A DNA stretch of 64,000 nt from Cronobacter universalis NCTC 9529 (GCF_001277175.1 NZ_CP012257.1:1984001-2048000); one strand, 5' to 3'. Shown: positions 48,305-56,920, counted from the first letter of the stretch. The notes: generated by a model from the sequence alone, not told the origin. Made by a program: numbers and translations.

Positions 48305-49249
48305 ATGGATATGACGCTTTCGCCTCCTGCGCGCGCCAGCGGCCCGCTGCGACGCGCGGCGGCGCTGCTCTGGCGGCGTCCCAATCTCTGGCTGTTTCTG
48401 CTGTTGCTGCCGCCGCTGATGTGGTTCGGCATTATCTATCTCGGCTCGCTCCTGACGCTGCTGTGGCAGGGGTTTTACACCTTCGACGACTTTACGATGT
48501 CGGTGACGCCGGATTTCACGCTCGCCAACCTGAGCGCGCTGTTTAATCCCGCTAATTACGACATCATCGTGCGCACGCTGGTGATGGCGATGGCCGTTTC
48601 CATCGCCTGCGCCATTCTCGCGTTCCCGATGGCCTGGTACATGGCGCGCTACACGCGCGGCTCGCTGAAGGCATTTTTCTATATCGCCGTCATGCTGCCG
48701 ATGTGGGCAAGCTATATCGTTAAAGCCTACGCCTGGACGCTCCTGCTGGCGCGCGACGGCGTGGCGCAGTGGTTCCTGCAACATCTGGGGCTGGAAGGGG
48801 CGCTTAACGCGCTGCTGACGCTGCCAGGCATTGGCGGCAACACGCTCTCCACCTCCGGGCTCGGGCGGTTTCTGGTGTTCGTCTATATCTGGCTGCCGTT
48901 TATGATCCTGCCGGTGCAGGCGGCGCTGGAGCGTCTGCCGCCGTCGCTGTTGCAGGCCTCCGCCGATCTCGGTGCCCGGCCCTCTCAGACGTTTCGCCAC
49001 GTTGTGCTGCCGCTGGCGGTGCCGGGCATCGCCGCCGGTTCGATTTTCACGTTTTCATTAACGCTCGGCGATTTTATCGTGCCGCAGCTCGTCGGCCCGC
49101 CGGGCTTTTTCATCGGCAATATGGTCTATTCCCAGCAGGGGGCGATTGGCAATATGCCGATGGCGGCGGCGTTTACGCTGGTGCCGATTATCCTGATTGC
49201 CGTTTATCTGGCGTTCGTAAAGCGCCTGGGAGCGTTCGATGCACTCTGA
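48305..49249 (+). CDS. ydcU: YdcU, ABC importer permease
   Basis: A 314-residue PotB-type permease with about six helices and an EAA-like coupling loop near residues 218-237 ([19 protein letters not shown]). It starts one base after the ydcT stop. The partner permease overlaps its 3' end. Confidence 0.93.
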   Translation: MDMTLSPPARASGPLRRAAALLWRRPNLWLFLLLLPPLMWFGIIYLGSLLTLLWQGFYTFDDFTMSVTPDFTLANLSALFNPANYDIIVRTLVMAMAVSIACAILAFPMAWYMARYTRGSLKAFFYIAVMLPMWASYIVKAYAWTLLLARDGVAQWFLQHLGLEGALNALLTLPGIGGNTLSTSGLGRFLVFVYIWLPFMILPVQAALERLPPSLLQASADLGARPSQTFRHVVLPLAVPGIAAGSIFTFSLTLGDFIVPQLVGPPGFFIGNMVYSQQGAIGNMPMAAAFTLVPIILIAVYLAFVKRLGAFDAL

Positions 49250-50045
49250 CCGCGCGCCGTGGCTGCTTAAAATCGCCGCTTGGGGCGGCGTGATTTTCCT
49301 GCACTTCCCGCTGGCGATTATCGCGCTTTACGCGTTTAACACCGAAGAATCCGCCTTCAGCTTTCCACCGCAGGGCTTCACGCTGCGCTGGTTTGAGGTG
49401 GCGGCGCAGCGCGCCGATATGCTCGAATCCGTGACGTTGTCACTTAAAGTCGCGACGCTTGCGACGCTGCTGGCGCTGGTGCTTGGCACGCTGGCCGCCG
49501 CCGCGCTCTGGCGACGCGAGTTTTTCGGCAAAAGCGCGGTGTCGCTGCTGTTGCTGCTGCCCATCGCGCTGCCGGGCATCATTACCGGTATCGCGCTGCT
49601 GACCGCGTTTAAACAGCTCGACATCGAACCGGGCTTTCTCACGATGGTGGTGGGCCACGCCACCTTTTGCGTGGTGGTGGTCTTTAATAATGTGATTGCG
49701 AGACTGCGGCGCACGGCGTACAGCCAGATTGAGGCGTCGATGGATCTCGGCGCCGACGGCTGGCAGACCTTTCGCTATATCGTGATGCCCAATCTCGGCA
49801 CCGCGCTGCTGGCGGGCGGGATGCTCGCCTTCGCGCTCTCGTTTGATGAAATTATTGTCACCACGTTTACCGCAGGCCACGAGCGCACGCTGCCGCTGTG
49901 GCTGCTGAACCAGCTTGGCCGTCCGCGCGACGTGCCGGTGACCAACGTGGTGGCGCTGTGCGTCATGCTCCTCACCATGATCCCGATCCTCGGGGCGTGG
50001 TGGCTGACGCGCGATGATGAAACTGTCGCCGGTAGCGGCAAATAA
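49239..50045 (+). CDS. ydcV: YdcV, ABC importer permease
   Basis: A 268-residue PotC-type permease (E. coli 264) with the coupling loop [20 protein letters not shown] near 165-184. It overlaps ydcU by 11 bp and is followed 17 bp later by patD. Helix pattern fits six membrane segments. Confidence 0.93.
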   Translation: MHSDRAPWLLKIAAWGGVIFLHFPLAIIALYAFNTEESAFSFPPQGFTLRWFEVAAQRADMLESVTLSLKVATLATLLALVLGTLAAAALWRREFFGKSAVSLLLLLPIALPGIITGIALLTAFKQLDIEPGFLTMVVGHATFCVVVVFNNVIARLRRTAYSQIEASMDLGADGWQTFRYIVMPNLGTALLAGGMLAFALSFDEIIVTTFTAGHERTLPLWLLNQLGRPRDVPVTNVVALCVMLLTMIPILGAWWLTRDDETVAGSGK

Positions 50046-50062
50046 CCTCAAAGGAACACGCT

Positions 50063-51487
50063 ATGCAGAGTCAATTACTGATTAACGGCGCGCTGGTGGA
50101 AGGCAAGGGCGAGCGCCTGCCGGTCTATAATCCCGCGACGGGCGAGGTGCTGCTGGAGATTGCCGAAGCCAGCCCTGAACAGGTGGATGCGGCGGTAAAG
50201 AGCGCCGACGCGGCGTTTGAACAGTGGCGGCTGACCACGCCGAAGGAGCGCGCCGAGGCGCTGCTCAAACTTGCGGAGGTGATTGAGGCGAACGCGCAGA
50301 CGTTCGCGGAGCTGGAGTCGAAAAACTGCGGCAAGCCGCTGCACTGCGTGGCGGGTGACGAAATCCCGGCGGTGGCGGATGTGTTCCGCTTCTTTGCCGG
50401 GGCCGCGCGCTGTTTAAACGGACTTGCCGCCGGGGAATATCTGGCGGATCACACCTCGATGATCCGCCGTGATCCGGTGGGCGTCGTGGCCTCTATCGCC
50501 CCCTGGAACTACCCGCTGATGATGGCCGCCTGGAAACTGGCCCCGGCGCTGGCGGCGGGCAACTGCGTGGTGCTCAAGCCCTCTGAAATTACGCCGCTGA
50601 CCGCGTTTAAACTCGCGGAGCTGGCGAAAGATATCTTCCCGGCGGGCGTGCTGAACGTGCTGTTTGGCCGCGGCCAGACGGTGGGCGACCCGCTCACCAG
50701 CCATGAGAAAGTGCGCATGGTGTCGCTCACCGGCTCTATCGCGACCGGAGAACACATCATCAGCCGTACCGCGTCGTCCATCAAGCGCACCCATATGGAG
50801 CTTGGCGGCAAAGCGCCGGTACTGGTGTTTGACGACGCCGATCTTGACGCCGTCGTCGAAGGCATTCGTACCTTCGGGTTCTATAACGCGGGCCAGGATT
50901 GTACGGCGGCATGCCGCATCTACGCCCAAAAAGGGATCTACGACGCGCTCGTTGAAAAGCTCGGCGCCGCGGTGGGCAGCCTGAAAACGGGCGCGCCGGA
51001 GGATGAAACCACCGAACTCGGGCCGCTCAGTTCACAAGCGCATCTGGAGCGCGTGAGCCAGGCGGTGGAAGCCGCGAAAGCGCTGCCGCATATTCGTGTG
51101 GTGACCGGCGGCGCGAAAGTCGACGGGCCGGGTTATTTCTTCCAGCCGACGGTTCTCGCCGGCGCGAAGCAGGAGGACGCCATCGTGCAGCGCGAAGTCT
51201 TCGGCCCGGTCATCAGCGTGACGCCGTTTGAGGATGAAGCGCAGGCGCTCACCTACGCCAACGATTCGCAATATGGCCTGGCGTCATCCGTCTGGACCCG
51301 CGACGTGGGCCGCGCGCACCGCCTCAGCGCCCGCCTGCAATATGGCTGCACCTGGGTGAATACGCACTTTATGCTGGTGAGCGAAATGCCCCACGGCGGC
51401 CAGAAACTCTCCGGCTACGGTAAGGATATGTCGATGTACGGGCTTGAGGATTACACTGTGGTGCGGCATGTGATGATAAAACACTAG
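50063..51487 (+). CDS. patD: Gamma-aminobutyraldehyde dehydrogenase
   Basis: A 474-residue aldehyde dehydrogenase, equal in length to E. coli PatD (YdcW). It oxidises 4-aminobutanal to GABA with NAD+ in putrescine degradation. The catalytic Cys280 is in GQDCTAACR and the general base Glu246 in MELGGKAP. The start has a CAAAGGAACACG ribosome site. The chain is intact to the family C terminus, yet a prophage begins right after the stop codon, so the attachment site probably overlaps the last codons of this gene. Confidence 0.95.
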   Translation: MQSQLLINGALVEGKGERLPVYNPATGEVLLEIAEASPEQVDAAVKSADAAFEQWRLTTPKERAEALLKLAEVIEANAQTFAELESKNCGKPLHCVAGDEIPAVADVFRFFAGAARCLNGLAAGEYLADHTSMIRRDPVGVVASIAPWNYPLMMAAWKLAPALAAGNCVVLKPSEITPLTAFKLAELAKDIFPAGVLNVLFGRGQTVGDPLTSHEKVRMVSLTGSIATGEHIISRTASSIKRTHMELGGKAPVLVFDDADLDAVVEGIRTFGFYNAGQDCTAACRIYAQKGIYDALVEKLGAAVGSLKTGAPEDETTELGPLSSQAHLERVSQAVEAAKALPHIRVVTGGAKVDGPGYFFQPTVLAGAKQEDAIVQREVFGPVISVTPFEDEAQALTYANDSQYGLASSVWTRDVGRAHRLSARLQYGCTWVNTHFMLVSEMPHGGQKLSGYGKDMSMYGLEDYTVVRHVMIKH

Positions 51488-51518
51488 GAGGTGGTGAAGT
51501 GGTTGATTTGCTAAAGGA

Positions 51519-52805
51519 TTACATGTCAGCCGCTTTACCCTGGGGCATCGGTGGGGCATTAAAGCCAAAGTTTTGGTTCAGTATGGCTACCTGGTCTCCG
51601 TTTTTATCGGACATCCACTTTGCATAGACGTTGAAAACCATCTGTGCATTTGTGTGCCCCATCTGATTTGCAATGAAGCTCGGATTCACTCCGGCGCTTA
51701 GAGCCCAGCATGCAAATGTATGCCTGGATTCGTATGCTTTCCTATGCCTGATTCCGGCTCGCTTTAGCAGATGGTTCCATGAGGCTGCAATCGATCCTGG
51801 AATGTAGCATATGCTTTTGGTTGGATACCGTCCGGAAACTGATGGATTGAAAACAAATGTGCACTGGTCAGTCCTTGTTTTACCGTACTCCCTGAGGTGG
51901 ACAGTAACGTCATGCTGTTTTTGCATTCTCGTATACTGCATCTGGTCCTTTATGGCCTCGATGGCTGCGGTGGTCAGAATGATTGTGCGGATTCCACTTT
52001 CAGTTTTTGGCGGTGTGAAGTGATCTGAAATAGCCAGGTTGCGCTGCACCTTAATTGTCCAGTCTGTGGTATCGATATCCTCCCATGCCAGTGCGCATAT
52101 CTCTCCATGCCGCATGCCGGTGCTAACGGCCAGTATCCATAGATTTCTTATCTGCGGGTGATTAGCCATTGCCAGCATCCTTACGAACTCATCCTTGCTT
52201 AGCGGATCTGGTTCAGACCTGGACTTTCTGAGAGGCTTCACATCTGAAATTACTTTCCCGCCGGTATATCCATTTTTCTCTGCAAACTTAAGCATCTCCA
52301 GCATAACCGCCATGTATCCGTTAACGGTTCTTACTGTTCGGCCTTTTTTGTGTGATCGCTCCAGCGTTTTCCCTACAAGCTGGTAACCGGTCAAAAGCTC
52401 ATGACGCAAAGAAAGCAGGTTCTCATGAGTAAGAGAAGAAACGGGCATCGTCTCATCCAGAATTCTAAGGCACATCTTTATGTAAGATGTGTATCTCATG
52501 TGGGTGTTCTTAGCCAAAACGGTTTCTTTTAGCGAAAGCCATTTATTGGCTAATTCCTCAATCGTCACCTTAGCTTTTGTGTCCTCATGTTGTGTAACCC
52601 GCGGCGAGTTAGGGAACTGCGATGCGTAATCAAAATTACCAGTCCTGATTGCATAGCAAACCGCTGTCCTTAACTCGCCAGCGGCTTTCCTGTTTTTCGG
52701 TGTATCAGGGACGCCGAGGTTTTCCCTTACCCTGGCACCCTTATAGATGAACCATATCCGCAGTGTTCCGCCGTGATTCTCCACTCCTGTTGGATACTTG
52801 TTCAT
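51519..52805 (-). CDS. int: Phage integrase, tyrosine recombinase
   Basis: A 428-residue site-specific recombinase. An N-terminal arm-binding domain (about 1-75, Gly/Arg-rich) and a core-binding domain (about 80-180, TIEELANKWL...) precede the catalytic domain. Catalytic residues: Arg232 in STGMRHGEICAL, Arg361 in ESRHTFACW, His384 in QMGHTNAQ and the nucleophile Tyr394 in FNVYAKW. The usual first His of the HxxR box is replaced by Tyr358. It is the last gene of the leftward operon and lies next to the host junction at patD. Confidence 0.94.
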   Translation of the reverse strand: MNKYPTGVENHGGTLRIWFIYKGARVRENLGVPDTPKNRKAAGELRTAVCYAIRTGNFDYASQFPNSPRVTQHEDTKAKVTIEELANKWLSLKETVLAKNTHMRYTSYIKMCLRILDETMPVSSLTHENLLSLRHELLTGYQLVGKTLERSHKKGRTVRTVNGYMAVMLEMLKFAEKNGYTGGKVISDVKPLRKSRSEPDPLSKDEFVRMLAMANHPQIRNLWILAVSTGMRHGEICALAWEDIDTTDWTIKVQRNLAISDHFTPPKTESGIRTIILTTAAIEAIKDQMQYTRMQKQHDVTVHLREYGKTRTDQCTFVFNPSVSGRYPTKSICYIPGSIAASWNHLLKRAGIRHRKAYESRHTFACWALSAGVNPSFIANQMGHTNAQMVFNVYAKWMSDKNGDQVAILNQNFGFNAPPMPQGKAADM

Positions 52806-52838
52806 AACGATTCCTCGTCAGTTAATGGGGAAGGGTAT

Positions 52839-53087
52839 TTAAGCAGATTTCTGGCGGGGAATCGCTGGACGTTGACGCTCTACCCACGCATCGACTTCAT
52901 GCCGGTTGTAGAGGATAGGGGAGTTATCCTTGGGCTGGCAGTCGCCGGAGTAGTGCCGATACTCCTTACCCTCCATCCATGACTTCTCTCGCGCTGATTT
53001 AATGGCATTTTTCGTCAGTCCGGTGATCGCCATCAGTACTTCTTCGGATACCCATTTGTTGGGGACAAGCTGAATCACTTCATTCAT
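52839..53087 (-). CDS. xis: Excisionase (DUF1233-type)
   Basis: An 82-residue protein with a winged-helix-like start NKWVSEEVLMAITGLT and a C-terminal DAWVERQR, the pattern of small phage excisionases. It would bind the attachment region and direct integrase toward excision. The start at 53087 is set by a GGAG ribosome site 8 bases upstream; the in-frame ATG at 53105 overlaps that site. It directly precedes int. Confidence 0.82.
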   Translation of the reverse strand: MNEVIQLVPNKWVSEEVLMAITGLTKNAIKSAREKSWMEGKEYRHYSGDCQPKDNSPILYNRHEVDAWVERQRPAIPRQKSA

Positions 53088-53104
53088 TCGATTATCTCCA
53101 GGCA

Positions 53105-53124
53105 ATAAAAAACCCCGCCGGGGC
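53105..53124 (-). terminator. Candidate terminator upstream of xis
   Basis: Short stem CCCC/GGGG (53113-53116, 53120-53123) followed on the minus strand by T6. If active, it would limit int/xis expression unless transcription is N-modified. Confidence 0.5.
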
Positions 53125-53149
53125 GAGGTCGATTAGTAAATTCTGCTAT

Positions 53150-53404
53150 TTATGGATTTGACTGGAAAATAAAGCCAACCTTATCAGCAGCAAGATAGTA
53201 ATAATCAACATATCCTGCTCCATCAAGTGAGAATCCAATGCAGCGTTTGTCATTTAACTGACTGAATAAACGAATGGAAACTTCTGACTTTAATACTTTT
53301 AATTGATTGTTGACTGAAGGGCCATTCCTTCCCGGCTTAATGCCAGGCGTGAACTCTGCCTGCATTTTCAGATCGGGATACTCTCTTGTATGCACTTCGA
53401 CCAT
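53150..53404 (-). CDS. Uncharacterised phage protein, 84 residues
   Basis: Begins MVEVHTREYPDLKMQAEF and is mixed alpha/beta in character, with a Tyr-rich segment (YVDYYYLAADK) near residues 65-75. A GGAAGG ribosome site lies 6 bases upstream, at the very end of the preceding 48-residue gene. No family is recognised. It belongs to the leftward early operon between xis and the small-gene cluster. Confidence 0.7.
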   Translation of the reverse strand: MVEVHTREYPDLKMQAEFTPGIKPGRNGPSVNNQLKVLKSEVSIRLFSQLNDKRCIGFSLDGAGYVDYYYLAADKVGFIFQSNP

Positions 53405-53405
53405 T

Positions 53406-53552
53406 TTAACCTTCCTTTTGATAGACCGGGTCCGTTCCCCGTGGAAACTTCATCGACTCTTCCCTGTAAAACTTTAGCTGCTCCTGAAAGTACTCCCGAA
53501 GCGCTTCCGGCTGTTGCATCTCAACTTCATACGCCACTACCGGCATATTCAT
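53406..53552 (-). CDS. Small phage protein, 48 residues
   Basis: Starts MNMPVVAYEVEMQQPEALR; rich in Glu and Gln, with an amphipathic helix in the middle. Its stop codon (53406-53408) is one base from the start of the next gene, suggesting coupling, and its last codons contain that gene's ribosome site. Its own ribosome site is weak. Not a known family; retained because position, frame and coupling fit the operon. Confidence 0.6.
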   Translation of the reverse strand: MNMPVVAYEVEMQQPEALREYFQEQLKFYREESMKFPRGTDPVYQKEG

Positions 53553-53559
53553 GCGCTAT

Positions 53560-53646
53560 TTATAAGCAACGCCTGAAGGAAGCCACTAAATCCACGTTAA
53601 TCTTATCCCTTTCTTCTTTGCTGCGCGCTAAGAGATTATTTGTCAT
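53560..53646 (-). CDS. Very small phage protein, 28 residues
   Basis: Starts MTNNLLARSKEERDK and ends with FRRCL; basic and helical. An AAGGAG ribosome site lies 5 bases before the ATG at 53646 (an adjacent ATG at 53649 is too close). The start overlaps the stop of the upstream gene as ATGA, so translation is coupled. No family is recognised. Confidence 0.55.
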   Translation of the reverse strand: MTNNLLARSKEERDKINVDLVASFRRCL

Positions 53647-53879
53647 CATGACTCCTTACCATCAGCCGAGCGCCCGCGCTTTACTCTTAATTCGTATGGC
53701 GAGCGGTAGGTGTCAACTGAGGTGACTATCCCATTTTCAAAGCGCTCACCGTTTGCCACATCGATCAGACGCTTAATATGGCTGTATTTTTTCAGCATGT
53801 GACGGTGACGCTCAGCGGGGGTCATTCTGGCGAGCAGATCATTTTCTTTTTTTCGACTTCTGCTTTTTCTTCGTGACAT
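53646..53879 (-). CDS. Basic phage protein, 77 residues
   Basis: The N terminus is strongly basic (MSRRKSRSRKKENDLLARM), suggesting nucleic-acid binding; the rest is a mixed region with VANGERFENGIVTSVDTY. A GGAGG ribosome site sits 8 bases before the start. Its stop overlaps the 28-residue gene. Function unknown. Confidence 0.7.
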   Translation of the reverse strand: MSRRKSRSRKKENDLLARMTPAERHRHMLKKYSHIKRLIDVANGERFENGIVTSVDTYRSPYELRVKRGRSADGKES

Positions 53880-53946
53880 GATGGTACCTCCTGAGTGGAG
53901 TATATCGCTTATCCGGCGTAATAGGTCAGCCGTGATAGTGGCTCAC

Positions 53947-54297
53947 TCACTCACCCCCTGTCTCAAGATTGATGCCAGCAGCGCGTAAAGAACGTCGCAG
54001 AACAGTCTCAAGTTCGCTACGAACACGCCCAGCGAGAGCGCTGTAGTCTTCTCCGTCAAATTCATAACCGTCTTCGTACATGAACGAGGCGACAGGAGCC
54101 ATCACATCGTGCTCGCAGTTATCAGGCAACTTAACCGCGCGCGCCTCAAGCCCGGCATTGCGCTTCTCTGCGGCTTCCAGCGCTGCTATCAGCTCAAGCA
54201 CGTCACGCGTTGAGACCACAACGTTGGGGCGGAAATCATCTTTCGCCTTCTCAGCCGCCGCTTTCAGTTTTGCCATCAGTTCTTTGGTGTTATTCAT
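53947..54297 (-). CDS. Ead/Ea22-like phage protein
   Basis: A 116-residue acidic protein with an N-terminal coiled-coil (LKAAAEKAKDD, ELIAALEAAEKRNAGLEAR), the EKRNAELEAR pattern common in the Ead/Ea22-like early proteins of lambdoid phages. The C-terminal half contains VASFMYEDGYEFDGEDYS. The role of such proteins is not known. Its first 8 bases overlap the preceding gene. Confidence 0.65.
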   Translation of the reverse strand: MNNTKELMAKLKAAAEKAKDDFRPNVVVSTRDVLELIAALEAAEKRNAGLEARAVKLPDNCEHDVMAPVASFMYEDGYEFDGEDYSALAGRVRSELETVLRRSLRAAGINLETGGE

Positions 54298-54487
54298 GGT
54301 TGGGCCCCATGCGTTTTATTTTTACCGGCTGCACAGGGATAGCTTTAAGCTCACCATCGTCCAGCGCTGCGAGTTGAGCGGATACCAGTTTTGCCTCCCA
54401 CTCATTCAGAGTTCGGATATAACCCTGGCCTGTTGATGCATCAGTGAATACCAGTGCAGCATCCGCTAATTCGATTTGACGGCTCAT
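54290..54487 (-). CDS. Uncharacterised phage protein, 65 residues
   Basis: Starts MSRQIELADAALVFTDAST and contains LNEWEAKLVSAQLAALDDGE. The start overlaps the stop of the upstream gene as ATGA; its end overlaps the Ead-like gene by 8 bp. Such tight packing supports a real early-operon gene. No family known to me. Confidence 0.65.
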   Translation of the reverse strand: MSRQIELADAALVFTDASTGQGYIRTLNEWEAKLVSAQLAALDDGELKAIPVQPVKIKRMGPNHE

Positions 54488-54645
54488 GCGGCACCGCCTT
54501 TACGCAGCCAGCGGTTGAGGTATTTGTTGTTATTCACAGAGCCGAAGCTGTTGCGCTTCATGAGCTCTTCGCGGCTCGGCATCGGCTGAGATTTGACGCG
54601 AGCGGCCAGCTCGCTTGGTGTGATAAGCGGGTCATGTGTAATCAT
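54484..54645 (-). CDS. Uncharacterised phage protein, 53 residues
   Basis: Starts MITHDPLITPSELAARVK and ends YLNRWLRKGGAA, basic at the C terminus. The start at 54645 is chosen for its GAGG site 9 bases upstream; the frame is open to 54675. It is coupled to the next gene by an ATGA overlap. Confidence 0.65.
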   Translation of the reverse strand: MITHDPLITPSELAARVKSQPMPSREELMKRNSFGSVNNNKYLNRWLRKGGAA

Positions 54646-54677
54646 GGATTTTTCCTCGCGCCGTCCGTGGCGCACGA

Positions 54678-54872
54678 TTAAACGCGACGCAGGCTGATGT
54701 GCTCGCGCTTTGCCATCTGGCGGATAGATTCGTATGAGCGGTTTAACTGGCGGGCGATGACTTTAGGGTGGACGGTGCCAGCCAGGGATTTGATGAGGGT
54801 TAGCTCTTTGGTAGTCCAGTTGCGGCCCAGCGTCTGCTGATTGCCACGGCGTTTTTTGAATGGCTCGCTCAT
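54678..54872 (-). CDS. Small helix-turn-helix-like phage protein
   Basis: A 64-residue basic protein. NWTTKELTLIKSLAG followed by PKVIARQLNRSYESIRQMAK resembles a Myb/homeodomain-like or GcrA-like helix-turn-helix, suggesting DNA binding. Located between the Gp157 gene and small unknown genes of the leftward operon. The role is not known. Confidence 0.68.
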   Translation of the reverse strand: MSEPFKKRRGNQQTLGRNWTTKELTLIKSLAGTVHPKVIARQLNRSYESIRQMAKREHISLRRV

Positions 54873-54877
54873 GGCAG

Positions 54878-55360
54878 CTACCTGATTAACAGTGATGGCT
54901 TGCCGGTCTTCAGTGTCGCGCCAGGCACATCCTTGCCGCCCTCCAACAGATGCTTGATAGCCATTTTGTCGGGCTTAATCACCGTGTCGTATTCGACGTA
55001 TTCAGGCGGGAGAAGGGCGCTGTCGGTTATCTCTACTGAACGACAAGGCGCGCGGACTGTTACCTGGTGAATACCGGCCCGAATTGATTTCTTACCGGCG
55101 GTTTCGAGTGATGTGGCGATGTAGGCGCGGATGCTGGCAACCTTGTTTTCAATACTCACCGCTCGCTCGGTCAGGTTCTTTGCCTCATCCCTGAGGCGCT
55201 CCGCATACGTCGATTCGTTTTTGCAGATGGCAAGCAGTTGCTCGATTTTATCGGCCAGCTCACCCTCAATCCCTTCGAGGGTGTCTGCCATTGCTTCCGG
55301 GTCGATATCGGCATCCATCAGCCTGGCGTAGTCGCTGGCAACTTCATACAGTTTGCTCAT
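54878..55360 (-). CDS. Siphovirus Gp157-family protein
   Basis: A 160-residue protein. The N-terminal two-thirds are a long helical region (LAICKNESTYAERLRDEAKN, SIENKVASIRAYIATSLETA); the C-terminal part has PEYVEYDTVIKPDKMAIK and GATLKTGKPSLLIR, hallmarks of the Gp157 family. The family is usually found beside single-strand annealing genes, as here. It overlaps recT by 17 bp. Molecular role not established. Confidence 0.85.
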   Translation of the reverse strand: MSKLYEVASDYARLMDADIDPEAMADTLEGIEGELADKIEQLLAICKNESTYAERLRDEAKNLTERAVSIENKVASIRAYIATSLETAGKKSIRAGIHQVTVRAPCRSVEITDSALLPPEYVEYDTVIKPDKMAIKHLLEGGKDVPGATLKTGKPSLLIR

Positions 55361-56249
55361 TGGCGGCCTCCAGTTTCACTTTGCATTCTGCGTAAACTGC
55401 CTGGACGTTTTGCTGCAACTTCATGCCGGATGTCAGCTTGTACGCCTCTGCAAATTTCCGTTTCAGGTCGTCCATGGTTTCGGACTGAGCCATTTCATCA
55501 CAAAGGTCGCTGGCTTTATCGATGACTTCCTGTTGTCGCTTGCGCTCGTCTTCCCTGATTTGCTCTTCGGAGTGGTAGGGCATTACCGGCTCCTGATGCA
55601 TCCCTTCATCATCGTTAAGCAGGTGAATAGCGTTATCCAGACGCTGCGCTTTAGGCCAGTATTTGCTGGCGCGCTTAACGATGGTCTTGCGGGCCATCTC
55701 TTCCCAGAAGTTTTTCCAGGGACCGTTCTTAGCCTTGCTGGTAGCTTCTACGGCCTTGATTTCTGCGAGGCTCATCTCTTCCGTGAGGTAATCGCCATCA
55801 GGCGTTTTAATGGTGCAATAACCGCCGACAACTTCGCCACGGTCGCCGAACGCGTTGTATTTGTGCGTCGGCGCTTTATCCAGTCCATTGGATTCGTAGG
55901 TATCGTTGGCGCATACCAGCTTGCACTGACCCCACTTAATTGAGCCGGACGACTGAGCCAGATGAAGCAGGCCCATGTAGCTGATGTCGAGGCACACCAT
56001 GCCGTCACGCGGCACCAGGTACGCCAGCTTGCTCGCCGGGTTCAGCGTGATGCCGATGGCCGCGACATTGATGATGGCGTTCTGCGCGCTGGTAGGGTTG
56101 TTGATTGCCGTCTTCGCGAGGAAGTCGTTTTTCTGAAATAGTTGGATGGCAAACTGGCTTTCCTTAGCCCATGTGACCGTCTGGTCTGTCATTGCTCCGC
56201 AAAACAGTGGCTCCTGCTGCTTAACGAAACTGACGATATCGAATGGCAT
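55344..56249 (-). CDS. recT: RecT-family single-strand annealing protein
   Basis: A 301-residue recombinase that anneals complementary single strands in phage recombination. Family motifs: SAQNAIINVAAIGITLNPAS near 54-73, LVPRDGMVCLDISYMGLLHL near 78-97 and a C-terminal Glu/Lys-rich helical tail after residue 225. No RecE- or lambda Exo-type nuclease gene is visible next to it; the neighbours are a Gp157 gene and small genes. It may rely on host RecBCD-processed ends or a nuclease elsewhere in the phage. Confidence 0.92.
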   Translation of the reverse strand: MPFDIVSFVKQQEPLFCGAMTDQTVTWAKESQFAIQLFQKNDFLAKTAINNPTSAQNAIINVAAIGITLNPASKLAYLVPRDGMVCLDISYMGLLHLAQSSGSIKWGQCKLVCANDTYESNGLDKAPTHKYNAFGDRGEVVGGYCTIKTPDGDYLTEEMSLAEIKAVEATSKAKNGPWKNFWEEMARKTIVKRASKYWPKAQRLDNAIHLLNDDEGMHQEPVMPYHSEEQIREDERKRQQEVIDKASDLCDEMAQSETMDDLKRKFAEAYKLTSGMKLQQNVQAVYAECKVKLEAANEQTV

Positions 56250-56557
56250 TACGCTGCCTCCCTGTGTGAATGTCGCGCTTTGAAGATGCTGATGGCGTAC
56301 TCAGAGGTAACGCGCTCGGTCAGCGCATCAATCCACCAACCTTCCGACGCGTCCTGAAACGCGATGCTATGGCCTTCGAGGTAGTTCATGGCGTCATTGG
56401 TATGCTCATCTGCATCCGTCGACGCCAGAGCCGAAATAAACGGGTTAGCTTTCTTCGCCAGACGCTCAACCTCATCGCTGATTCGCTCGTTGTCCGTTGC
56501 ATCCAGAGCCGCGATAATCTGCTCAATTTCTTTGACGTCGTTCAGGGTCAGTCTCAT
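56249..56557 (-). CDS. Uncharacterised phage protein, 102 residues
   Basis: An acidic helical protein (MRLTLNDVKEIEQIIAALDA) with EGWWIDALTERVTSEYAISI near 72-91. It shares one base with recT downstream and overlaps the 32-residue gene upstream by 4 bp. Early-operon position between kil-like and recT, where lambda carries gam. No Gam similarity is apparent by eye. Confidence 0.68.
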   Translation of the reverse strand: MRLTLNDVKEIEQIIAALDATDNERISDEVERLAKKANPFISALASTDADEHTNDAMNYLEGHSIAFQDASEGWWIDALTERVTSEYAISIFKARHSHREAA

Positions 56558-56652
56558 TGCTTCTGCTCCTGTGGTTTGGGTTGCTGTTTCATCAAATCTT
56601 TCATGAGGCGGATAAAGGCATCATCCGACCATTCGCGAACTGGAGTTGTCAT
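56554..56652 (-). CDS. Very small phage protein, 32 residues
   Basis: Starts MTTPVREWSDDAFIRLMK and ends in a Gln/Pro/Lys tail. A GGAGG ribosome site 6 bases upstream and ATGA overlaps at both ends show that it is translated within the operon. No family is recognised. Confidence 0.62.
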   Translation of the reverse strand: MTTPVREWSDDAFIRLMKDLMKQQPKPQEQKQ

Positions 56653-56804
56653 TGCGGCCTCCGGTACCAGGGCATGCTCACTGCCTGCTTCATCTGCTTA
56701 TTGGCCTGTAGCCACATCCCGGCGTCACCGAGGAAGCGGGCAATAACCGCCTTGCTCTGCGCGGCCATAAGGGCCTGATGGTTTACTGTTTGATTGCCGT
56801 ACAT
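56649..56804 (-). CDS. kil: Kil-like protein
   Basis: A 51-residue protein with the segment QALMAAQSKAVIARFLGDAG followed by a helical MWLQANKQMKQAV. This aligns by eye with lambda Kil (QTLMAIQTKFTIATFIGDEK, then MFREAVDAYKKW). The place directly after cIII is also as in lambda. Lambda Kil blocks FtsZ ring formation and kills cells after induction. A strong AAGGAG site precedes the start, inside the cIII coding region. The match is by eye, so function remains inferred. Confidence 0.65.
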   Translation of the reverse strand: MYGNQTVNHQALMAAQSKAVIARFLGDAGMWLQANKQMKQAVSMPWYRRPQ

Positions 56805-56920
56805 GTCAGCTCCTTAAGCGTTTTGCAGATACCGCGCATGCGGCGGGTGATGAGGTCGAGTAGCGATTCATTGAGTTGAGCGGCACCCAAGACGGCACCG
56901 CCCGCGATAGCAAATGTCAT
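56783..56920 (-). CDS. cIII: CIII, inhibitor of FtsH that favours lysogeny
   Basis: A 45-residue protein starting MTFAIAGGAVLGAAQLNESL, with LLDLITRRMRG following. Lambda CIII starts MQYAIAGWPVAG and continues ESLLERITRKLRD; the amphipathic helix that inhibits the FtsH protease is conserved. By protecting CII from FtsH it promotes the lysogenic choice. An AAGGAA ribosome site lies 7 bases upstream. The 3' end overlaps the kil-like gene by 22 bp in another frame. Too short to be found by common length cut-offs. Confidence 0.85.
   Translation of the reverse strand: MTFAIAGGAVLGAAQLNESLLDLITRRMRGICKTLKELTCTAIKQ

Noticed and set aside
51488..51520. tRNA or tmRNA remnant as the prophage attachment site
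   Set aside because: No cloverleaf-like or CCA-end sequence is present near the junction.
53390..53725. 111-codon plus-strand frame in the prophage
   Set aside because: Opposite three coupled minus-strand small genes that have ribosome sites and overlaps; no plus-strand signals.
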